From positions 1 through 64,000 of the forward strand of contig CANREN010000006.1 of assembly GCA_947629705.1 (NCBI GenBank): 64,000 nt of DNA, given 5' to 3'. The stretch is from an uncultured Alistipes sp. (GTDB lineage Bacteria; Bacteroidota; Bacteroidia; Bacteroidales; Rikenellaceae). The notes below the pieces were generated by a model. The model did not search any database. It had not been told where the DNA came from and saw only the letters and a list, made by a program, of their open reading frames with translations. The position numbers were made by a program, and so were the translations under genes. Below, piece after piece: positions 18,061 to 26,272 of this stretch (position 1 is its first letter; each line of letters begins with the position of its first letter).

Positions 18061-20688
18061 ATGCAAATCGCAGACAAATACGTCCCCGCACAAATCGAGA
18101 CGAAGTGGTACGACTATTGGGTCGGCCACCGGATCTTCCATTCGGAACCCGATGAACGACAACCCTATACGATCGTCATTCCGCCGCCCAACGTTACCGG
18201 TATGCTCCACATGGGGCACATGCTCAACAACACGTTGCAGGATGTATTGGTGCGCCGGGCCCGCATGTCGGGCCGCAATACCTGCTGGGTGCCGGGCATG
18301 GATCATGCGTCGATCGCCACGGAGGCCAAAGTCGTGGCGATGCTCCACGAAAAGGGCATCGAAAAATCGTCGCTCACCCGCGAAGAGTTCCTGCGCCACG
18401 CATGGGAATGGAAGGAGAAATACGGCGGCGTCATCCTCAAACAGCTGCGCAAGTTAGGTGCATCGTGCGATTGGGAGCGCACGTGTTTCACGATGGACGA
18501 CATCCGCACGGAAAGCGTCATGCGCGTATTCTGCGACCTCTACGAGAAGGGCAAAATCTATCGCGGCGTGCGGATGGTCAACTGGGATCCGGCCGCCAAG
18601 ACGGCCCTTTCCGACGAGGAGGTCATCTTCAAGGAGTCGCACGGCAAACTCTACTACCTGCGCTATCGGGTCGAGGGCACCGACCGGTTCATCATCGTCG
18701 CCACGACCCGTCCGGAGACGATTTTAGGCGACACGGCACTCTGCGTCAACCCCGACGACGAACGGTACAAGGAGCTGCCCGCCGACGCACGGGTCATCGT
18801 GCCGTTGGTCGGCCGGTCGGTTCCGGTGATCCGCGACGAATACGTCGACATCGAATTCGGCACGGGCGCCTTGAAGGTAACCCCCGCCCATGACGTCAAC
18901 GACTACCTGTTAGGCGAAAAACACGGATTGGAGACCATCGACATCTTCAATGACGACGGTACGATCAACGACAAGGCAGGTCTGTACGTCGGCATGGATC
19001 GGTTCGAGCTGCGCGACCGGATCGAAAAAGAACTCGCCGATGCCGGACTGCTCGAAAAGACCGAAGCCTACACCAACAACGTAGGTTATTCCGAACGCAC
19101 GGGCGTCGCCATCGAGCCGAAGCTCTCGATGCAGTGGTTCCTGTCGATGCAAGAGCTGGCGCAGCCCGCCGCGCGGGCGGTGCTGGAAGATGCGATCCGC
19201 TTCGTCCCCGAAAAATACAAGAACACCTACCGCCATTGGATGGAGAACATCAAGGACTGGTGCATATCGCGTCAGTTGTGGTGGGGACAGCGCATTCCGG
19301 CCTACTACCTGCCGAAGGGAGGCTGCGTCGTGGCGCCGACACCCGAAGAGGCCTTGGAGAAGGCGCGGGCGAAGAGCGGCGACGCCTCGTTGCAAATCAG
19401 CGATTTGCGGCAGGACGAAGATGTTCTGGACACCTGGTTCTCGTCGTGGCTGTGGCCCATTTCGGTTTTCGACGGCATCCGTCATCCGAACAATCCGGAA
19501 ATCAACTACTACTACCCCACCGACGACTTGGTTACGGCCCCCGATATCATCTTCTTCTGGGTGGCCCGCATGATTATGGCCGGCTACGAATACCGCAACG
19601 AAAAACCCTTCGGCAACGTCTATTTCACCGGCATCGTCCGCGACAAGATCGGCCGCAAGATGTCGAAACAGTTGGGCAACTCGCCCGACCCGCTCGACCT
19701 GATCGACAAATACGGGGCCGACGGCGTGCGCATCGCCATGCTGATGTCTTCGTCGGCGGGCAACGACGTAATGTTCGACGAGGCCTTGTGCGAACAGGGC
19801 CGCAACTTCGGCAACAAAATCTGGAATGCCTATCGGTTGGTCAACGGCTGGACGCCCGATTCGGCCGCCGCACCGGGCGAAAACAACCGGCTGGCGGTCG
19901 AATGGTTCGAGCAGGCGCTCGGAAAGGCGCTGCGCGAGGTGGAGGAGGACTTCAAGACCTATCGCATCTCGGAAGCCTGCATGACGATCTACCGGCTTTT
20001 CTGGGACGAGTTCAGCGGTCTCTATCTGGAGATGGTGAAACCCGCCTACGGACACGCCATCGACCGCCGGACGTTCGAAGCCACCCGCGACTTTTTCGAC
20101 CGGTTGATGCGCATGCTGCATCCGTTCATGCCGTTCGTTACCGAAGAGATTTGGCAGGCCCTCGCTCCGCGCGCCGACGGCGAATCCATCTGCGTGGCGC
20201 CGATGCCGGCGGCCGCACCGGAGGACGAACGCATTTCGGCCCGTTTCGAACTGGCCCGCGAGGTGATCTCCTCCGTCCGGAACATCCGCAACCAGAAGGG
20301 ATTGGCACAAAAAGAGGCCTTGACGCTCCGCGTCATCACCGATGCGAACTATCCGTCGGAGTATGCCCCCGTCATGCAGAAGATGGCGAATCTGACCGCC
20401 ATCGAAACCGTTGCGGAGAAAGACCCGGCCGCCGCCGCGTTCCTCGTAAAGACGACGCAGTATTTCGTACCGATATCCGGTAAAATCGACGTGGAGGCCG
20501 AACGCAAGAAGCTCACGGATGATTTGACTTACTACGAGGGGTTCCTCGCCAGCGTCATGAAAAAGCTCTCCAACGAACGGTTCGTGCATTCTGCGCCCGA
20601 GAAGGTCGTGGCCAACGAGCGGGCGAAGCGTGCCGATGCCGAAGCGAAGATCGCCGCCTTGAAGGAGCAGTTGGAAGCCCTGAAATAA
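18061..20688 (+). CDS. valS: Valyl-tRNA synthetase
   Basis: An 875-residue class Ia synthetase. The HIGH motif is H-M-G-H within [13 protein letters not shown] (about residues 41-54). The KMSKS loop reads K-M-S-K-Q (about residue 531), a common variant. The editing (CP1) domain contains the [11 protein letters not shown] motif used to hydrolyse Thr-tRNA(Val), and the C-terminal end is the usual ValRS coiled coil. It charges tRNA(Val). rnhA follows after nine bases. Confidence 0.97.
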   Translation: MQIADKYVPAQIETKWYDYWVGHRIFHSEPDERQPYTIVIPPPNVTGMLHMGHMLNNTLQDVLVRRARMSGRNTCWVPGMDHASIATEAKVVAMLHEKGIEKSSLTREEFLRHAWEWKEKYGGVILKQLRKLGASCDWERTCFTMDDIRTESVMRVFCDLYEKGKIYRGVRMVNWDPAAKTALSDEEVIFKESHGKLYYLRYRVEGTDRFIIVATTRPETILGDTALCVNPDDERYKELPADARVIVPLVGRSVPVIRDEYVDIEFGTGALKVTPAHDVNDYLLGEKHGLETIDIFNDDGTINDKAGLYVGMDRFELRDRIEKELADAGLLEKTEAYTNNVGYSERTGVAIEPKLSMQWFLSMQELAQPAARAVLEDAIRFVPEKYKNTYRHWMENIKDWCISRQLWWGQRIPAYYLPKGGCVVAPTPEEALEKARAKSGDASLQISDLRQDEDVLDTWFSSWLWPISVFDGIRHPNNPEINYYYPTDDLVTAPDIIFFWVARMIMAGYEYRNEKPFGNVYFTGIVRDKIGRKMSKQLGNSPDPLDLIDKYGADGVRIAMLMSSSAGNDVMFDEALCEQGRNFGNKIWNAYRLVNGWTPDSAAAPGENNRLAVEWFEQALGKALREVEEDFKTYRISEACMTIYRLFWDEFSGLYLEMVKPAYGHAIDRRTFEATRDFFDRLMRMLHPFMPFVTEEIWQALAPRADGESICVAPMPAAAPEDERISARFELAREVISSVRNIRNQKGLAQKEALTLRVITDANYPSEYAPVMQKMANLTAIETVAEKDPAAAAFLVKTTQYFVPISGKIDVEAERKKLTDDLTYYEGFLASVMKKLSNERFVHSAPEKVVANERAKRADAEAKIAALKEQLEALK

Positions 20689-20697
20689 CGCGCGACC

Positions 20698-21165
20698 ATG
20701 CCCGCCATCACCATCTATACCGACGGTTCCGCACTCGGAAACCCGGGCCCGGGCGGCTACGGGATCGTATTGCTTTCGGGGCCGTTCCGCAAGGAGCTTT
20801 CGCAGGGATACACGCTGACCACCAACAACCGGATGGAGTTGTTGGCCGTTTGCGTCGCCCTCGAAGCCCTGCGGTTCGAGGGGTCGGACGTAACGATCTA
20901 TTCCGATTCGAAATACGTGGTCGATGCGGTCTCGAAAGGCTGGGTATTCGGCTGGGAGAAAAAGGGATACGCGAATCGGAAGAATCCCGATCTATGGAAA
21001 CGGTTCCTACTGATTTACCGGCGTCATCGCGTCCGGTTCGTCTGGGTCAAAGGCCACGCCGCAACGGTGGAAAACAATCGCTGCGACGAGTTGGCCGTTG
21101 CAGCCGCGAACGATTCGCCCCACCGGATCGAGGATAAAGGCTATCGCCCGGCTATCGACGAATAG
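20698..21165 (+). CDS. rnhA: Ribonuclease HI
   Basis: A 155-residue type 1 RNase H. All four catalytic carboxylates are visible: Asp9 (Y-T-D-G-S), Glu47 (N-N-R-M-E-L), Asp70 (S-D-S-K-Y-V) and Asp130 (C-D-E-L-A). His120 (K-G-H-A) and the basic W-K-R handle region are also present. It removes RNA from RNA-DNA hybrids during replication and R-loop clearance. It is co-directional with valS and converges with the GtrA-like gene. Confidence 0.96.
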   Translation: MPAITIYTDGSALGNPGPGGYGIVLLSGPFRKELSQGYTLTTNNRMELLAVCVALEALRFEGSDVTIYSDSKYVVDAVSKGWVFGWEKKGYANRKNPDLWKRFLLIYRRHRVRFVWVKGHAATVENNRCDELAVAAANDSPHRIEDKGYRPAIDE

Positions 21166-21198
21166 ACGGGCTCGCCGATCGGAGCCGCCGCAGAAGGA

Positions 21199-21690
21199 TC
21201 ATTCCGCTTTTGCCTGCTGGAAAGAGAAGTATTTGGCAATCAAATAGCTGTACACCGTAACGACACCGGTCGTGAGGACTTTCGACGGGGTCGGCCAAAA
21301 GCCGCAGAGCTCGACGAAGCATTTCAATCCGACATAGGTCAAGGCGGCGGAACCGGCCACCGACAACAGATAGCGAATCAACTGCGTATGCGTCCGCAAG
21401 GGCGAAAAGCGGAAAACGACCTTGCGATTCAGCCAGAATCCGACGAAAAAAGTGATCGGGAAGACCAATCCCAAGGCTGCGATATGCGGCGAGAGCACCA
21501 CGAAGCCGCAATCGACATAGCGATGCGCGATCACCCCGTTATAGATCAGCGCATACAGAAGCGGATCGAGCAACAGATAGTTCACGCACCCGCACACGGC
21601 ATAGCGAAAAGTCTGCCGCGGAAGCAGCGACCGGACGGGCTGCACATACAGCCGGTCGATCGCATCGATTATCGTCTCGGCGAGCCGCAT
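21199..21690 (-). CDS. GtrA family flippase-like membrane protein
   Basis: A 163-residue protein with four membrane helices: the first around residues 30-52, two in the middle (about 64-88 and 105-125) and one near the C-terminus. The F-R-Y-A-V-C-G-C-V-N-Y, F-W-L-N-R-K-V-V-F-R-F and K-Y-F-S-F motifs are typical of GtrA/DPMS-like proteins, which are thought to flip lipid-linked sugars. The frame is open for hundreds of bases upstream, but that part lies inside the HU-SPOR gene. The ATG at 21690 overlaps the HU-SPOR stop codon (TGATG), which fixes the start and indicates translational coupling. Confidence 0.85.
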   Translation of the reverse strand: MRLAETIIDAIDRLYVQPVRSLLPRQTFRYAVCGCVNYLLLDPLLYALIYNGVIAHRYVDCGFVVLSPHIAALGLVFPITFFVGFWLNRKVVFRFSPLRTHTQLIRYLLSVAGSAALTYVGLKCFVELCGFWPTPSKVLTTGVVTVYSYLIAKYFSFQQAKAE

Positions 21691-22553
21691 CAACGAGCCG
21701 AATGCACCCAAATATCGGGGAACGCGCCGCGATGCCGACGGACGAAGTTCCGTGCCGCCGCCTCGTCCTCCGAATCGAAGCAGGTTACCATATACCGACT
21801 GCCCAACCGATGGATCGGATAGTCCCAATCGGGCTGTTGGTGAGCGAAGAATGTCCGGGCTTTTTCGGCGTTTTCCAGCGAAACGAAGACCCCCATCACC
21901 ACATAATGGCGCCCCGAAACGGGGGTTGTCAGTTCGGTCGGCTGCTGAACCGGCACAGCCGCCGTCGAATCCGCGACCGGACCGACCGCAGGCTCCGCAA
22001 CCGAACTGACCGCAGGCTCCGCAACGACCTGCTCGGCGACAACCGGCTCTACGACCTGTCGTTTTCGGAAACAACCGTTCTGCATCAGATTGAGACCGAC
22101 TGCGAGGGCCACGACGAGCATTGCCGCTATCCCGAGCAGCAACACCCAGTCGAAGCCGCCCGACCGACGCACCCGCATCGGCGCACGGCCCTGTGGATTC
22201 AACCGGCGCTCGAACTCGGAAGTCGGTGTGAAATTCTTGAAAGACAATGTTCCGACCCCTGCGATCGTCAAAGTCTCCTCTTTCCGCACCTCTCCTAACC
22301 AACGGTCATAGGCCGAACGGGCAGTAGCCGCATCGCACGATGCCGCCCGCGCGATTAGGTCGGGCAGGGATTCGCCCCGCTCCTGCGAAGTGAAATCCAC
22401 ACGCCGGTAAGGCGGCCGGATCCGTCGCTTCGAAATCTGTTCGGCGCCGTAAAATACAACGAACAAGGAACCCACATCCGGCAGGAAGAGAGCCCCGCCG
22501 CCGGCCAAATGGTTGGCGATCAACCGGGCCACCTGCTCCACCATCCGACTCAT
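21690..22553 (-). CDS. HU-like (CCDC81-type) domain, membrane helix and SPOR domain protein
   Basis: A 287-residue three-part protein: N-terminal HU/CCDC81-type DNA-binding-like domain (about 1-120, with L-P-D-V-G-S-L and G-V-G-T-L-S-F-K), one membrane helix (about 134-155), a Val/Pro/Glu-rich spacer with repeated V-A-E-P-A-V-type units, and a C-terminal SPOR domain (about 213-285). SPOR domains bind denuded glycan strands at division sites. This topology would put the HU-like part in the cytosol and SPOR in the periplasm, linking nucleoid and septum (inference). The family is conserved in Bacteroidota. Confidence 0.85.
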   Translation of the reverse strand: MSRMVEQVARLIANHLAGGGALFLPDVGSLFVVFYGAEQISKRRIRPPYRRVDFTSQERGESLPDLIARAASCDAATARSAYDRWLGEVRKEETLTIAGVGTLSFKNFTPTSEFERRLNPQGRAPMRVRRSGGFDWVLLLGIAAMLVVALAVGLNLMQNGCFRKRQVVEPVVAEQVVAEPAVSSVAEPAVGPVADSTAAVPVQQPTELTTPVSGRHYVVMGVFVSLENAEKARTFFAHQQPDWDYPIHRLGSRYMVTCFDSEDEAAARNFVRRHRGAFPDIWVHSAR

Positions 22554-22580
22554 CTTGATAAAAGTCTCTTCGTTAAAGTT

Positions 22581-23426
22581 TTACGCGATCTTTCCCGATC
22601 GGCGGGCGTCGGCCGGACGCCTGCAGGCCCGCACGATCATCCATACACCCAGCACCACGAACGGAATACTCAACCATTGCCCCATATACAACGGCCAGCC
22701 CACCTCGAATGCCTCCTGTTCGGTCTTGATGAACTCGAGGAAGAAGCGGGTGAGGAATACGCCGATCAGCCCGACGCCGAACAGCAGTCCCGGACGGCGA
22801 CGGCCCATATCTTTCGCATAGTAGAGCCAGCAGAGCACCCCGAAGGTCAGCAGGTAGCACAACGCCTCGTAAATCTGCGTCGGATGCACGGCCGCCGGAG
22901 CAAATTCGTTGGCCCACTTGTACGAGCGCACGAATTCGAATCCCCACGGCAGGGAGGTCGCCGTACCGAAAATTTCGGAATTGAACAGATTGCCTAATCG
23001 CACGAGCGCGCCGCCGATGCCGACCGGTATCATGATGCGATCCAGCGACCAGATATAAGGCATCTTGTTTTTGCGCGAAAAGAGCCACAGGCCGATCAAC
23101 AGGCCGATCGCCGCACCATGACTGGCTAAACCGCCGTCACGGAAACCCGTGATGATGGTCCACGGCTCGCGCAAGTACTCCACCGGATCGTAAAAGAGGC
23201 AATGGCCCAACCGGGCGCCGATGATCGTTACCAAGGTTCCGTAGACGAAAATCGAATCCGCGATCGACGACGGCAGCCCCTCGCGTTTGCAGAATTTCGT
23301 GAAGAACCATGCGCCGATCAGAATCGCCAGCGCCCACATCAAACCGTAATACCGAATGTCGATCGAGCCGATGGAGATGAAAACCGGATCGAAATCCCAA
23401 ACGACGGACAAATAAGGGTTCATCAT
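22581..23426 (-). CDS. lgt: Prolipoprotein diacylglyceryl transferase
   Basis: A 281-residue inner-membrane protein with about seven helices. The Lgt signature appears as G-G-A-L-V-R-L-G-N-L-F-N-S-E, with R-Y-Y-G-L-M-W near the N-terminus (in place of R-W-Y-G) and H-P-T-Q-I-Y-E towards the C-terminal half. Lgt moves diacylglycerol from phosphatidylglycerol to the lipobox cysteine, the first step in maturing the several lipoproteins in this window. The first ATG overlaps the stop codon of the sensor kinase (ATGATG); the second ATG at 23423 is an alternative. Confidence 0.95.
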   Translation of the reverse strand: MMNPYLSVVWDFDPVFISIGSIDIRYYGLMWALAILIGAWFFTKFCKREGLPSSIADSIFVYGTLVTIIGARLGHCLFYDPVEYLREPWTIITGFRDGGLASHGAAIGLLIGLWLFSRKNKMPYIWSLDRIMIPVGIGGALVRLGNLFNSEIFGTATSLPWGFEFVRSYKWANEFAPAAVHPTQIYEALCYLLTFGVLCWLYYAKDMGRRRPGLLFGVGLIGVFLTRFFLEFIKTEQEAFEVGWPLYMGQWLSIPFVVLGVWMIVRACRRPADARRSGKIA

Positions 23427-24490
23427 TTATTGATATCTTGAATTTCCACTTTTTTCAGCGTAAACGAGAAAGTGCTGCCCTGACCCGCTTCGCTGCGCAC
23501 CGAGATGCGTTCGCCATGCGCCTCGATAATGTGCTTCACGATGGCCAAACCGAGCCCCGTGCCGCCCTGCTCGCGCGACCGCCCCTTGTCCGTGCGGTAG
23601 AAGCGTTCGAAGACGCGCGGCAAATCCTCCTTGCCGATGCCCTGCCCGTTGTCCTCGACCTCGACCAAAATCTTGTCGAGCATGTCGCGGAACCGGATGC
23701 GGGTCGCACCGCCCTCATTGCCGTAACGGATCGAATTGATAATCAAGTTGACCAGCACCTGCCCGATATAATGCTTGTCGGCCTGCACCCAGAAGACCGA
23801 CGGCAGATTCTCGGCCCCCTTCACCGAAATCGTGATATGTTTCCGGTCGGCCTCCATCTCGGCCTGCTCGGCGATCTCCTTGGTCAGGGCCACAATGTCG
23901 AATGTTTCCAGATCGAGCTTGTTCATGCTGCTCTCCAACTTGGAAATCGTATCCAGATCGTTGACGATATTGATCAACCGGTCGATGCTCTTTTCGGCCC
24001 GTTCGAGGTACTTCCGATTGATGAGTTCATCCTCCAAGCCGCCGTCCAGCAGCGTGGATATGTAGCCTTGAATGTTGAAAATCGGGGTTTTGAGCTCGTG
24101 GGCCACGTTGCCTAAATACTGCTTGCGGAAATGCTCGGTCTCTTTCAGACGGGCGATCTCGCGATCGTTGGTATCGGCCCACGCCGTGAGCTCCTCGCCG
24201 ATGTTCTCGACGCGCTTGTCGCGCAGTTCGGAGAAAATCTCGCGCGTATGCACGTCGCGCGAAAGCACGATCGAATAGATGGGCTTCAGCTTGTAGGCCA
24301 CGTACTTGCGGATGATGAAGAGCGACACGAGCGTTACGACGGCGAACGTGCCCAACAGCATTCCGGCGACGGCGATCCCGCGCAACGGCATGTCGTTGAC
24401 GTGCAACAGGAGCAGCACGCCGCCGACGATCAGCGTTGCCAGCAGACCGATCCAGCACGAAGCGCCCTCTTTGGTTTTGACGGTTATCAT
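23423..24490 (-). CDS. Sensor histidine kinase, PhoR-like, without adjacent regulator
   Basis: About 355 residues. Two membrane helices (about 12-30 and 41-60) enclose a very short periplasmic loop, so sensing is likely within the membrane or in the cytosol. The HisKA box has phospho-acceptor His131 in N-V-A-H-E-L-K-T-P. The HATPase_c domain has N-box N-L-I-I-N-S-I-R-Y, G1 D-N-G-Q-G-I, the F-box F-E-R-F-Y-R and G2 G-G-T-G-L-G-L-A. No response regulator gene is next to it, so its partner is unknown. The ATG at 24490 overlaps the riboflavin synthase stop (ATGA). Confidence 0.9.
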   Translation of the reverse strand: MITVKTKEGASCWIGLLATLIVGGVLLLLHVNDMPLRGIAVAGMLLGTFAVVTLVSLFIIRKYVAYKLKPIYSIVLSRDVHTREIFSELRDKRVENIGEELTAWADTNDREIARLKETEHFRKQYLGNVAHELKTPIFNIQGYISTLLDGGLEDELINRKYLERAEKSIDRLINIVNDLDTISKLESSMNKLDLETFDIVALTKEIAEQAEMEADRKHITISVKGAENLPSVFWVQADKHYIGQVLVNLIINSIRYGNEGGATRIRFRDMLDKILVEVEDNGQGIGKEDLPRVFERFYRTDKGRSREQGGTGLGLAIVKHIIEAHGERISVRSEAGQGSTFSFTLKKVEIQDINK

Positions 24491-25086
24491 AATGGCTTGT
24501 AATTTTGCATCAAACGAGCAATATATTTGCCGACGATATCGAACTCTATATTGACGACCGTTCCGGGTTCGATGCAGCAGAAATTGGTGTGTTCGAACGT
24601 GTAGGGGATGATAGCGACGCGGAACGACGCGGGTTTCGAGTCGCACACCGTCAGACTGACGCCGTTGACCGCGACGGAACCCTTTTCGACCGTACACAGG
24701 CCGCCGCCCTGCGGTTCGTACCCGAAGGTGAAATACCAGCTGCCGCCGGCCTCCTCCTTGGCCGTACAGCGGGCCGTCTGGTCGACGTGGCCCTGCACGA
24801 TATGGCCGTCGAGCAGCGCATCGGGTTTCATCGAGCGTTCGAGATTGACCCGATCGCCCGCCTGCAACAGCCCGAGGTTGCTCCGGTCGAGGGTCTCTTT
24901 CATGGCCGTTACGGTGTAGGTGTCGTCCACTTGGTCGACGACCGTCAGGCAGACGCCGTTGTGGGCCACGCTCTGATCGATCTTCAGTTCGCGGGCGAAG
25001 GGCGCCCGAATCGTAAAATCTCTGTTCTGCCGGTCGGAGCGGATCGCGACCACTTCGCCCATACCTTCGACTATTCCGGAAAACAT
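24487..25086 (-). CDS. ribE: Riboflavin synthase alpha subunit
   Basis: A 199-residue protein made of two homologous lumazine-binding domains. Domain 1 opens with M-F-S-G-I-V-E-G-M-G and domain 2 with G-H-I-V-Q-G-H-V-D. Each contains a V-N-G-V-S-L-T or H-N-G-V-C-L-T block. It dismutates two 6,7-dimethyl-8-ribityllumazine molecules into riboflavin and a pyrimidinedione. No FMN riboswitch precedes it, because the S24-like regulator gene ends only four bases upstream. Other rib genes are not in the window. The product would supply FMN/FAD for the NQR complex, among others. Confidence 0.95.
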   Translation of the reverse strand: MFSGIVEGMGEVVAIRSDRQNRDFTIRAPFARELKIDQSVAHNGVCLTVVDQVDDTYTVTAMKETLDRSNLGLLQAGDRVNLERSMKPDALLDGHIVQGHVDQTARCTAKEEAGGSWYFTFGYEPQGGGLCTVEKGSVAVNGVSLTVCDSKPASFRVAIIPYTFEHTNFCCIEPGTVVNIEFDIVGKYIARLMQNYKPL

Positions 25087-25090
25087 AGCG

Positions 25091-25717
25091 TCAATCGTTT
25101 ATTATCAACTTAACCATTACTTTATATGCCTTCTGTATGTCGCTCTTTTCCAACAACAGATCGTCATAGCGCTCGCAATCGCCCGCCACGAGCCGGAAGC
25201 GGCTCTCGTCTTCGGCAGCACGGACGATACGCAAAGTTACGATTTTTTTGCTGACAATCACATACTCGCCCCCGGGAATTATCGCATCGGGCCCGACGCT
25301 GCGCAGCAGGACGACCGTACCGGCCGGAATGATCCTGCCCATGGCCTGCCCGTTGTAAGTCATAGCGAAATCGCAGCCGCCGGCCATCGGCAGAAAGAGA
25401 TGATCGTCCGGCTTCAGTTCGGAAATCCGCGCGATCTCTTTCTCGGCATCGGCCTTGTAGTAAGGTACGGGGCTGTGTTTGTCGAGTTCGGCGAACATGT
25501 GGCCCTCGCCCGTGAGGAGCCAGAGTTTGTCGATCTGGGGGAATTTGGCGACCACGTGATCGGCGACATCGAGCGAGATGCCGTTGTGGCCGCGTTTGAT
25601 CTGATAGAGATTCTCGCCGTGCGCCAGACCGATATAACGAGCAAAATAGTTGGTCGACATATTCGCCCACCGAATCACCGCCTCCATACGCTCCCAATTA
25701 TTCAGCTTTTTTCTCAT
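25091..25717 (-). CDS. HTH plus S24/LexA-like fold regulator, catalytic dyad apparently lost
   Basis: A 208-residue protein with an N-terminal helical DNA-binding region (about 8-62) and a C-terminal S24/LexA-like beta domain (about 105-205). In self-cleaving repressors the catalytic Ser sits in G-D-S-M; the matching position here reads G-Q-A-M (Ala125). The usual T-V-K Lys position appears as T-L-R (Arg163). Cleavage is therefore unlikely and the domain may serve for dimerisation or ligand sensing. The alignment is by eye. It is head of the segment with riboflavin synthase, sensor kinase and lgt. It is unlikely to be phage-borne, since the neighbours are core genes. Confidence 0.72.
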   Translation of the reverse strand: MRKKLNNWERMEAVIRWANMSTNYFARYIGLAHGENLYQIKRGHNGISLDVADHVVAKFPQIDKLWLLTGEGHMFAELDKHSPVPYYKADAEKEIARISELKPDDHLFLPMAGGCDFAMTYNGQAMGRIIPAGTVVLLRSVGPDAIIPGGEYVIVSKKIVTLRIVRAAEDESRFRLVAGDCERYDDLLLEKSDIQKAYKVMVKLIIND

Positions 25718-25760
25718 TTTTCTTGTTTCAATAAAAAAATTTTCGCACCTTTGCGCATCC

Positions 25761-25832
25761 GGTCCCGTAGTTCAATGGATAGAATACAAGATTCCGGTTC
25801 TTACGATATGGGTTCGATTCCCGTCGGGACTA
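25761..25832 (+). tRNA. tRNA-Arg (anticodon CCG)
   Basis: A 72-nt cloverleaf. The acceptor stem GGTCCCG pairs with CGGGACT (last pair G-U) and the discriminator base is A. The anticodon stem AAGA/TCTT encloses the loop TTCCGGT with anticodon CCG; the outer C-A pair of this stem is a mismatch. The T-arm ATGGG/CCCGT encloses TTCGATT. CCA is not encoded. It reads CGG codons. Confidence 0.93.
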
Positions 25833-25839
25833 CTTCAGA

Positions 25840-25875
25840 CACAAGTGCATCGGTTCGATGCGCTTGTGTTTTTTT
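25840..25875 (+). terminator. Rho-independent terminator after tRNA-Arg
   Basis: A 13-bp stem (25840-25852 with 25856-25868, one G-T pair) with a 3-nt loop, followed by seven T residues. It sits eight bases after the tRNA. Confidence 0.85.
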
Positions 25876-26195
25876 CTCTCTCCGCAGGGCCCGTATCGCC
25901 GCAAGTCCGTCGCAAGACACAATCCAACAAAAATAGCAACAATTTTCGTTTTATCCATACGAAAAAAAGGAAAATCCTTGTTCCATACGGTCAAAAAACG
26001 AACGATTCGGTAAGAAACGGTACAAAAAAAAGACGCGGACAAACCATTTATCCGTTTTCCAGGCCTTCGACTGCCCGCATAGCAAGATAAAAGATAATGT
26101 CCGAGCAACGAGCGCAGACACTGACATTTCCGCAAATATACAAATTTTATGCGACAAGAGATGCAGGAGGCGGAGAAATCCGTACCGCCGTGCGC
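25876..26195. other. Gene-free stretch between tRNA-Arg and typA terminator; possible small RNA
   Basis: No convincing coding frame is present. The middle is AT-rich. On the reverse strand, TATATTTG at 26140-26133 matches a -7 box, and a weak hairpin followed by eight T residues (26031-26024) could end a transcript of roughly 100 nt. This would be a small RNA of unknown type; the evidence is weak. Confidence 0.3.
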
Positions 26196-26218
26196 AAAAA
26201 AACGCCGCAAGCGCGACG
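26196..26218 (-). terminator. Rho-independent terminator after typA
   Basis: On the reverse strand a 6-bp GC-rich stem (26218-26213 with 26208-26203, one G-T pair) with a 4-nt loop is followed by seven T residues. It lies about 55 bases past the typA stop. Confidence 0.7.
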
Positions 26219-26272
26219 AAACGGAACACAAAGCGGCGGGACGAAGACTGCGGCCGTTCAAACGGGCCTCCG

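Noticed and set aside
21691..22302. N-terminal extension of the GtrA-like frame
   Set aside because: It is the HU-SPOR gene read in another frame; the true start overlaps the HU-SPOR stop codon.
24487..25090. FMN riboswitch before riboflavin synthase
   Set aside because: The upstream gene ends four bases before ribE, leaving no leader.
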